Shown here piece after piece: positions 28,667 through 40,600 of a stretch of DNA of 43,035 nt. The position numbers and the translations under genes are program-made. The stretch comes from Ichthyophonus hoferi (Eukaryota; Opisthokonta; Ichthyosporea; Ichthyophonida; Ichthyophonidae). Where the stretch lies: positions 119,192 to 162,226 of the forward strand of contig NAOQ01000002.1 of assembly GCA_002751075.1 (NCBI GenBank), written 5' to 3'. Within the stretch, counting starts at the first letter, position 1. Each line of letters starts with the position of its first letter. The notes below the pieces were generated by a model. The model saw only the letters and a program-made list of their open reading frames with translations, was not told the origin of the DNA and did no database searches.

Positions 28667-31600
28667 GTATGTAGTGGTTATGCTACGGTATGTTATGTTA
28701 TGATATGTTATGCTATGTTGTATTATGATATGTTATGTTATGTATGAGGTTATGATATGATATGATATATTATGTTATGCTATGTTATATTATGCTATTT
28801 ATGTGATGTTATGTTTTGTTATGTTATGTTATACTATGTGATATTATGTTATGTTATGATGTTATGTTATGTTATATTTGTTTATGCTGTGTTATTAACT
28901 ATAGGAATAATATTCTTGATGCTGAGATAGATAGTCTGCACAAGTTTCTTATTTTAACTTACAAAACTTCTGTAGGTTAATAAATATGCATACATACATA
29001 CATACACATGAACACATTTATGTTCTGTGATACACCTCTTATACAATATTTCCACCCATGATTGTCTTTGTGACTATGTGCCGGTAATTATTATTATAAA
29101 ATACAGTTGTCTATATTACCACTCTGTGCCTTATAATTAAGTACCCATAGGATATCTGATCAGGGTGATGTTGTAAACTAAGATTAGACAATTGAACGGT
29201 TGATTGGTGCTTAAATTTTAAAGGCGTGTGCTAGCCAATATAACGCTTTCGTTATACATTGTGTTTGATAATATTTTCCTATGATATTTTAGATACCATT
29301 GCCTGATACATTAATGTAGCGTAGATGATTGAGAGCTATAGTTTAAGATTCTTTAAATGAATTAATTAACATTGATTGGCACTAATTAATGACCTTTAAT
29401 GTATATATAATGACAATTTATACCTTACAGGCCAGCTTTGCCGCTATGGATGTGATTCAAGGTAAGTTAATGGAATAAGTTAGTGAAACAGGGTGCAATC
29501 TGCATGGATGTACTAAGATATTGAGGCAGGTATAGGTTTATAAAGGTGATGATATATGTATACTTCCATGTTGTTATGGCTTTAGACTACATTAGATTAG
29601 CAAAGAACTATACCTGTAGGAAGGCGGACAGACGAGGTACAGTATAAGGCTCTGTCTATTTTTGCGTAGGCTTCATAAGCAAACAAAACATTATAAAATT
29701 GCAAATAAAATAGACGCAGCTATCTAGAGAAAGAAAAACAGAAGAAGCGAGCTTGTATAGCGTAGTTGGTATTATATATTAAGGTACCGGGTTGTAAACC
29801 AGACTGATTGTATCTGTAACACAAGTTTCTCTTGGTTAAAAGGTGTATGGCAACCGAAAAGAATCTGCCTATATGTCCATAAAATCTATTAGAAATAATA
29901 AGGTATAAATATGGTTATAGTAGGAAGTGTGCTTCAGTCACTCGTGTAAGGGATACTATCGTGTGCTGTAAACCGTATGATAGGTATTCTCTATGTGCTC
30001 TGCTCTGATATTATTTCACAGTATTCAGTTTATACTTGAGGATGTTGACGTTAGATGTTTGACTGTAAAGGGCGACGCTGTAGCCTGTTTGGCATCAGGT
30101 ATTTATTTACCCTATAGCATTCATTATATATAGGGTTACAGACCTATAAAGATATGACATTAGGCACTAACATACGTATATTCATAAATATATACCTATA
30201 TAGGCAGATATTTAGTCAAATCATAGTAAAGCGAATACTTTACAATAAACACACATATGCATGCTATTATATTATATTATATTATATTACATTACAATCT
30301 AAATAATTCATCTATATACAGCCCCATGCCCTACATACATCCGTATTTTGTTCAATAAAGAAAAGAATATGATGAATACAAATGCAATATATGTGACAAT
30401 GACATATTTACCTGACAGATTATTACTTCTTGCAGAGCACGGTTCAATGGGAACAACAAACCTACAACTGCAACAGTTTATGGACTCCGAACGAACCTTT
30501 TTTGCACGACTGATGATAATTGAAAAGTGTGTATTGATTCCACTATGTTTATTGGAGGAAGACTTTCAGGGCAAAGTAAGTATTTGTTAACGCTATACTG
30601 AGACTTGTTTATTTAATTTTGCTTTACTTTTTTATGTATGAATCTTTTCAGTTAACCTTATGGTGTCCTGCATTATTATAAGATATATTTTGATAATGTA
30701 GTCTGATATAATATAATATAATATAGTAATATTTATTTATTTTTGACAAATTTTAATTTATTATGGTTTTTTCCAGACATACACACGTACGTACACCGAC
30801 ACACATATACATATACAGAAACATACCAAAATATATGTATTATTGCTACATGCACGTTGTATTGTACAAACTCATTACCCTTTACCAAGCAACCCTCCCT
30901 ACAATAATACTAATACCATTTTTTTGACAGGCACTGCTAAAACGTCTACTCCGCTGTATGAATTTTTTGATATCACAGACCTCTAAAATGGTAATATACC
31001 GTCTACCATCTTTATCTGTCTACCTTAGACTGGTTATCTTCCCTCTCTACTCTAGGCATCCGGTTGTCATAACAAACCTAGCCAGACTTGTATATTGTAA
31101 ATAAAAACTCTATTCTTTGTACTGCTTTGTTTGTTTTTATACCCTGTGGCTTATATATATAGTTGCCCCATTATTTTTATTCATTCATTTTCTTCTCCAA
31201 TGTTTTTAAAACATTGATTAAAACAATCAAAGGCCATATCTTAACACCTTGTCTATACAGATGTTAAGTCTGTCAGGCAGAATGTTATGGATATATAACG
31301 GTGCTGAATTAGTTTACAGCATAGTTGAGGAGTTGGATATCAAGGAGGTATGGGCAGATATTGTTATGGTTGTTGGCTCTTATATCATGTGATTGCTAGT
31401 AAATAATGCTTATTTTTGTTTTAGTTTTTGTTTTGTTTTGTTTTTTGTTTTTTTTTTTTTCTTGTCTAAGAGATTATGGCTGATAAAATATTGGGTTTTA
31501 GTATTATGCTATAGTGTCTGAGAATAGGCTCGTGTTTAAGGTATTAGAAGTAATAAAATCATATATATCACTAGATGAATAAAACTAGATACCGAGATGA

Positions 31601-34600
31601 GATTAAATTCCCTCGTGGTCCAATGATAACAAAGAAATAAATATGTTTAAAGCCTATTTCTTGGCATATTCTCTTTTTACATAAGCATTCCTACCCTTAC
31701 CTACAAGTTTGTACATAGAACTACCCGTAATAGTAACGCTTAACCATTTCACAGTACGCTAAGGCATATGAACACTTTTCTGAGTGTATATCGGATATTA
31801 TAGCCATGAATTTATTTGATACATGGGAAGAATTCGACAGCTCTGTGGCTGACGCTGCAGTAGAGTTTGTAGAGGATGCGGAACTCGCCTTCCCTCACAA
31901 ATATGAGACTATATGGGTAGGTTTTATGTTTTGTTTTCTTTCTTTCTCTTTTTTGTTTCTTATGCTTTGTGTGGTTATAAATTAGTGTATGTTTTGTTTT
32001 GTAAAGTGATATACAGTAGGTATATAAGTGGATATATACCTACCTATATGTGTGTATACTATCATACATTCTACCATATTTACTATAGAAATATAAAATG
32101 AATACAATATAGAGGAGTTTATATATTTTCATTTTATTGTATAAATAAAAGAATCTAACACCAACCTTTTTCGTTTTATTAACCCCTTTTTATTATTTCA
32201 GTAATTAGTTTGTATTATAACTATATAATATATTACAATATTAAAATATAGCTTACCTATAAAAACTATTCTTTAATACAGACACCATTCCAAGAGGATG
32301 AAAACAGCGCACGCCAGTCCCGTTCTAGCCTCGGCCAAAGCAAGAGCAGCCCGTTTACCATTAAAAAGACGACGTCCAAAACGTTGCAAACAGCGGTAAT
32401 TTCTTTGATTACATATCCTATATTTGTCTATCCTTTGAAATATATTTGGATGGCGTTTATGTATATGTATATGTATATGTATGTGTATGTACGTATACGT
32501 ATATATATGTATATATGTTCATGTATATTTATATGTACAAATATTTGTACTAATATATGGCAGCCATTAATAGAACAGTCGATATAAAGATATATTAAAA
32601 TAATATTATATACGACTATTTGCCACTTATATTCCTTAATAAATGGTAATGTCTTTTTTTTAAAAAATTCCCAAAAGCAATCAGATAATCTGTATAGTTT
32701 TATCATATACCCGCACCTAAAAATATTTTGTTTAATTATAGTATTAATTCGCGCCACAATTAATTTTAAGACATTGGGTAATTAAGTAATACAGTTTTTT
32801 AAATTTTTAAATTTTTTAATTATAGTTAACTGACCACGTATTTTTATTGGACCAGACAATAAATTTAACTGCTAGTCTTTCGCGGAGGCCAGTGGAGAAA
32901 GATAAAACAAAGAGGAGTTCAATGCTTTCACTCAAACAATTCCTCAATCATAAAAGGTGGGGATCCAATCCTATTTGCTATACAGACATATTTGAGATTA
33001 TATCATTTATAAGGTATATTTTGTACGTGTACGGAATGTGATTGGTGGCCTTCAATACCTATAATGGATGCAATATATCATACTATATCATAATACAATG
33101 TAATACAATACAATTTAATACAATGCTATACTATACCATATAATACCATATAAATTACAGTTTCTAATCGCAATAGCTCCTTATTCCTTTCCTCTTTACC
33201 CTCCTCTACACCCTCTCTAGAGACGACGACCCATTGGATATTCTACAGATCCCTCTCTTGCGTTTGAAAAACTATGCTGACATCTTCCTTGGTCTCCATC
33301 AATCATTGCATAACTCAAACACCGATCTAAGAGAGGCTTCTGTGACTAAACTCTCTGTTTTGTGCCACAGGTATAGTGCAACTGCATATGTTTATATTAA
33401 TAATCTACGGGGTATATATATATTCAACACCCAACTCTCATTAATTTGCTTTTACTTTCACATATCCTATCCTATAGTGATATATATTTCACTATGTGTT
33501 AACTTATGTGTAGTTGACTAATTTTAATATATATTTTATAGGTGATTTTAATTTGAATTAGTCAATGATATTGCACCAATGACATTCCTTTATTAATTTT
33601 CCATAATTACGAGATGGATGAACCATGTTTATAGGTATTTTATAAGATGGATATCATGATATATAAAGATATCTATTGGTTGAAAGGTTCTACACATGAT
33701 GGTAGAGCGATAGGTGAGATAATAGTACGTTGAATTAGGATGATTTTAAAAGTGAATACGTTTTTGTTTATATTTTTATAAACAAGTTCTTATTGTGTTA
33801 TATTTTATTATATATTTTATCTCTACGTCTTGTTGGGCTATGTACTCTCTAAAGTGCTTATTAAACTATATATTTTATCTCATGCAGTGATTGTGCTATA
33901 ATGTTTATGTTGTGTTCTCATTGGATTATATATGTATTTAGGTTAGGTCATCTGGCCGATGCATGTGTCGCTACCGTGCAGGAAGCGCGTAGAACCAGTG
34001 CCTTTTGGAAATCGGTAGGTTTTAAAATTTTAAATTAAATATATTATAATATATTATATAAAATATTATTAATTTGTTTGAAAAATATGCTGTGATTGCA
34101 TTTTGTATTTTCATCATAATGGGGTATGGATACTAAGTGGTAGTATGTAGTTGTGTGTGCATGCATATACGTATATACGTACATATGTGTACGTGTTGTT
34201 GATATAATATCTAAAAATATATCCATGTTATATCAATTGAGGCGGCTGACATTTCACCAATCCAGTTCCCTAAGATTGCCAAGACGCTAATGGAACCAAA
34301 GAGAAGGTTGATTACTCATAGTAAAGAAAAACATCCTCTATATGCAGCCAACCAAAGTATAGTATGGATGCCACTCATAACCCAGGTATATAATATTATA
34401 ATTCGGTGCGGTTATTTTACTTTATGTAGATGAGGTGTATATGTTTAACTATATGGTTTGTATGGAGATATTATCTTTATATTATTGCTCATATATTGCT
34501 AGTATATATTTATATCTATATAGTCTATTTTATATGCCTTCAACAAGAGCATAGTATGAATGTCATTTAAAGCACACATATATAGTATTATAATTTATTA

Positions 34601-37600
34601 CAATGACATGTATATAGATGTAGTGGTCGATATATATTATAAAGGGATAAATATAATTATATTATTGCTTATATATTGGTAGTATATATAGCTTATTTTA
34701 TGTACATACTTGTTGATTTGTCTTGCTAATTTTAAAGCGGATTAATCAATCACAGTATCCGTTTCTTGTACTATATGTCCTATGATTAATGCTATTTTGG
34801 GGCAAATAGTTTTAAAATTCTTATTTTATTTTAAAAAGATAAAAAGCGTATTTATACATGCTTCTGAACAAATATATGACAAATATCATATTGAATAACA
34901 TAATATGTAGTATGGTATAATATGATATAATAAGATATAATATAAGCTGATTTGGTATGATATAAAATGAAATATTATGATGTAATATTATATATATATT
35001 TTGCATAACCAACATCTCCATTTTTCTATTAAACAACTCATAACGTTTTCTGTTATTACGATAATTTCCATATAAAATAATTTAAATATGTGCATATAGT
35101 TAATAGATAGATACAATATGAGTGGTTTATTAATTAAGTATAATGTATTCATTAAACTTCATTTAACTACAGTGGTTTATTCTGTTCAATGACGCTCTGG
35201 TGCATTCTATCTGGAACTCAGTGCCTTATAATCTTGACACTGTTTGGATCGAGGTATGGTATAATGTGTTACAAGATCGTTAACCACAATATAATGCTAT
35301 AACCCTCTCACTTCATTTGGTTATAACGGCATTAATTTTTATCACCCTTTTACTATTGGGGTTTTTTGGTGTATTCAAAAATCTCTACATTTTAACAGAT
35401 TTAATTTTCTAAAATTATCCCAGTATTCTAATGGCTAGAGAACTATATTTCTGTGACGTTTTATTGCAGAAAACAAAAATAACACTGTGAGCATATCAAT
35501 ATTGTGTTTAATTAAAAATATATTTATGTAGTTTTACACAAGTACCTATATATATATATATTAAGTAACAGCTAATTTACACTAACTGTGGTGGATCTTT
35601 TATCAGGATATACCTGATAGTGAACTACATACAAACTCTTTCAGACTTATAATGCCTGAGACCATGTTGGTTCTATCTACCTTGTCACAGGAAGCAAAAA
35701 TGGAATGGTATGTATGATTACTACTATGACTATTAATGTAGTGTGGATCTGCTATTATATCATATAGTATATTGTATTATAATATTGGTACTACTTGTTT
35801 TTCTTATTATTCTTTCTGTTTCTTTATATATCTCTGTATAGGTACTCATACCATCAACATCATTAGTATTATACTGATTCTATAATTATTTTATTCTATT
35901 CGTATGTATGTATGTATTAACACTTAGTAAGTTCTATGAAATCTCTCAAATTTAAAATTCTATTTCATTTCCACACCCTTTATGGCTGGCATTATTTTCA
36001 AAATTAAATAGGATATTCTAAATATTTAATTTGTTGGTTTCATGTTTGATGTAGAATCCCACGAAGTATTAGATAATTTTCAATACCTCATGATGATAAT
36101 GTGTTTCATTGGATATCTGTTTTTTTCTTTTAATTTAATAACACGCCTAAATATTTATAATGAAGTAAACATTAATTATAGATAAAATATAGAGCTCTGT
36201 ATGTATTTATATATCTATATACCTCTCTATACCATATACAATATACATATCTTGATACTTTATGTAACATATACGCGTTATAGCCCGATTATATTTCATT
36301 TAGCGAATATAGATTCATACATCAACTACTGATACACATATATGTAATTTTGTCATTATTTTTGCCAGTTGTTATTTTATATATGACAAAGCATAGTAAT
36401 TATATTATGAGAAAGAAAAAATGGAGTATTAAATTATTTTATAAAAATATATAATAGCTTTTGATAATTAATATTGAATATTATGTTTTCATATAATAGT
36501 ATAATACTATACCACATAATATTATGTAATACAATACAAAATAATAGTATATAATACCATACAGTACATAATAGTATATAATACTATGCCATATAGTATT
36601 CTATAATATTATGAATTAAACAATATTGTTTAATACGATATTACCTATTATTATTTAATATTATACTAAATAGTATTATATGATTTTATTTCATGCAGTA
36701 TTATACAGTACTATACAATGTAATATTACTTAATACTATGCCATATAATACCATTTTAAATACCATGTAAACAATAAATATCAGTATTATTTTTCAAGAA
36801 ATTGGGTTTACTTAATATGTAAGATGCTAATATTTTACAATACCTTGCAGGATTGCTCTTATTGCCGGAGCAGTGAACCTTCGTATTAAAAAAAAATCAA
36901 GAAAGTAAGGACTGTTACCCTAATTCATTGCACCTTATTGGCTAGAGATCATGCTTTAATTAATTGAGTAAATTTTTATTTGTAGATATCTGTGGTTTGG
37001 TATCCTTAATTATATGTATATGCGTTAAGTGAGTATATTCATTAGTTTAATTGGGTTTATTTGCAGGAGATATTACCAATTTATATGATATTATATACGT
37101 TATTGTAGAAAATATTGTATATGATACTATGACACCATGCCATTCGATATAAGGTAATCATTCACATGTAATACAGTAGTATATTATTTAATATATGAAA
37201 ATTCATTTTACCGTATGCATTATAACATGTTTTAAGCGTTATAAACAAAGCAAACTGTTAGTTGTAATAAATTATATATAAATTATTCTTTTGTGTGTTA
37301 GTATAACACTATAATTGTATGGTATGTATCATGTAAACAAAAAAGGAGTATATGCTGTTCTACATTGTCTATATCTACTATATATATACTAATAGCACCT
37401 ATCACTTGGATGATTAATATTAGGTCTATAGTTGAAGATTTGGAATCACCTGAAATTGGAATTCTCCCTCCGCTTATAAGGTAAATTACATTGAATACTT
37501 TACAATATATTCATGTTCTATGTTTAGCTTAAGATTATATGTGCTAGATAAAGTGTGTGTGTGATATGTTTTGGTTGGAGTTGTACTACAATGTAAACAC

Positions 37601-40600
37601 TGTATGATTTGATAATTCTATTTGATATGTTAGTTTTGATATATAGGTAGATATGCAAGCTGCTATTAAGCCAGCTATGTTGATTATATTGATTCTTGGT
37701 ACGCTAATTTGGTGTTTTTTAACAAGAGGTATTTTTATATGATATACCTTGGTTAAATTTATGTTATGGATGTTATTGGGTTGTATGATGCGCAACTAAC
37801 CACTGCATTTACAGAAACGATACCACTTATACGTTTTCTTCGACCCATCCGTTATTCAAGGACGCAGTGTATACTGGGGATTGGAATAGAGCTAAGATGG
37901 AGGGGAATGGGAAGATGGTGTTTTCTAATGGGGTATGTGCCAATCAAAACATCCTTTTAAAATGTTTAGTTTGTAATTAATTTATTTAGTTATTTATTTA
38001 TTGATTCATTTTTTAATTCACTCGATATTTCTTATATTTATTGCTATTTTGCTTATCCATTCTTTCTGTTTCACTTTGAAAATTAGGGTTACTACTCTAT
38101 AAACAATAAACATAGGATATATCATGTAGGTAGTATGTGGAAGATAATTGTAAATTAATTGCAAATGCTTAGGCTAATAGGACGACACATATTAGTACGT
38201 AGATTAATGGGTTTTTAAGGTTTTTATTGATTGTGTATATACATTTCAATTAGTAGATAAGTTTGGTTACAAAGGGAATCGTGAGAGGTCTTATCTGGTT
38301 TTAAAGCTAATTAACTAATAGTTGGTTAATTTTAGAATACATATGTGGGACGGTGGATAGACTCTGCTATGAATACGTTTGGCTGTCTCAGTACCTGTAC
38401 TGATGATACTCATGAGGTATACATAGGTATGTATAGCCTAACATCTATAATCTACCCAGATTTACACAACTGCAAATACTATTCTATCATTATACATATA
38501 CATTTTTTTGTCTTTTCTTGCTATATTTCTCCTATCAGGCATTCTCTCTATTACAATGTATTGAAATAATGTTTATTTTCCTGTTTTACACAGTTATATT
38601 GTATGGTATGGTTTTGTTTTGACATAATGCAATAAATTAAACTGGAATGGCTTTACGGTAGTCACTGGGTTTAATTGTTTTTGCAATTGTAAGTAATAAT
38701 TCCATTTGTTTTAATATTTTGGAAGAGTACATATATATCATACTTTTTATTATTCATAGTATATTGGCTTAAATTGTGTATTAATCGAACAATGTATTTC
38801 AACCAATGAAAAGTATATATCAAAATGAATAGATATGTTGCTCTATAATGAAAATCCGTAGCACTAGTAATTATACATTATACATAATAAACTTATTAAC
38901 TTATTACAGCCAAGGTATAATGTGAATTTGTAACTAAACATGTAGGCGGGGTCTATAGGAGAGATGTTCAACAATGAAGTGCGTGGTTTTGGTACTAAGA
39001 CGTATTCAACTGGTGATGTATACCGTGGGCACTGGTTAAAAGCTAAACATCATGGCTTTGGGTATGTTTAAATTTTAAAGCTCTAATCAACTCTCACTTG
39101 CATGTGTTTTTCTTTCTCAAAATATAATTTTCTCTCACTTTCTTTTGTGGGGTTTTTTATTATTGCTTTCAATATAATTCATTTTGCATGTTTAGGATGC
39201 CCATCCACAAATAATGACTTAGAAAATATTATAAAAATATAATTACAAAAATAAAAATAAATAGAATGAAAGGACTGAATTGTTCTGCTCTTGAGATCCT
39301 GAATCAATATTTGACATGGCGTTTATTGGTCGATTAAGCAAGCCTATTTCAAATTTTTGTTATTTTCAAAAAATATATTTTCTTTCGAAATCATTTCCAG
39401 AAAACTCTGTCAAACCCTCCTATTTTTGAATGTCATTATTATCTAATATAACTAACCGATCTATCAACTTATTACTTGTCTGGAAAAAACAAATCTGCTC
39501 TTCCATGACTTCATACCAAATTTGTATTAACCTAATATTTGATGGTATATATGTATATTTATTTATATTACAAATAAATATTTCATTTTACTATTTAGAG
39601 AATAAATTCCCTATAACTATACAATTTGAAAGAAATTGATACGGTGATGTCACTGAACACTTGTATTTATAAGTATATATAAACGTTATAGGTATATATA
39701 AACGTGCATGCGGAGACACGATTATAACGTATTATTACTTAATGATAATTCCTAGTAAGTTTTATATTAATTACATGGACCTAGAGGAAGTGCTATACTG
39801 ATTAAATGGACTTTATGTATGGGTGGCTGCAGGTCACTTCACTGTCAAAATGGAATCATGTATATAGGGGCTTGGTCGGAGGGTTTGCGTAAAGGCTATG
39901 GCGTAATGGCAAACCCTATAACAAATGAAAAGTACCTTGGTATATGGTCTGATAATCTGAGAAATGGCCAGGTAGGTTACTATAGTCTATATGCATGCTT
40001 ATGTGTATGTCGTTGTTTAGGTATGGATTATTGGTTTTGTGACAGGCAGGTTATTTATAGTGAAATAGAATATATTCTAGTTCTACTTTAATGGGCGAAT
40101 TATATTAGCCCTTGCAATTTTTAGGCTATACCTTAACTGACTTAAATGAGCTTTTACATTGCTTTATTGGCTTTCTTTATTGAGAAGGTTTGAGATCAGC
40201 TACATTATAATAATATACGGTGTTGTTTTTTTTTCATATGTATAACATTGTATCGAATTCTAAGTTGGACTAACATGTGAAAGAAAGTTTGCTTGACCTT
40301 CTTTCTATATTTATTATTTTCCATTGAGTATGCCCTAACTTGTACCAAACCTAATTATTCTTTAATGCAAACAGAACCTCCGTTGTGACATCTATTTCAA
40401 TTATGATATTAGCGTATATTAAGTGTACTTGAACTACTATATAATATACATTATATGTACAATTATATATGGAACTACATATGGTATTATTAGAAGGTAA
40501 AGACAAACACTGCTTCATACCATTATTGGCTATTCAATTGTTATCGATATAATATAACATGGATAATGAATTATACTATGACTACAACATTTAAATGTAT

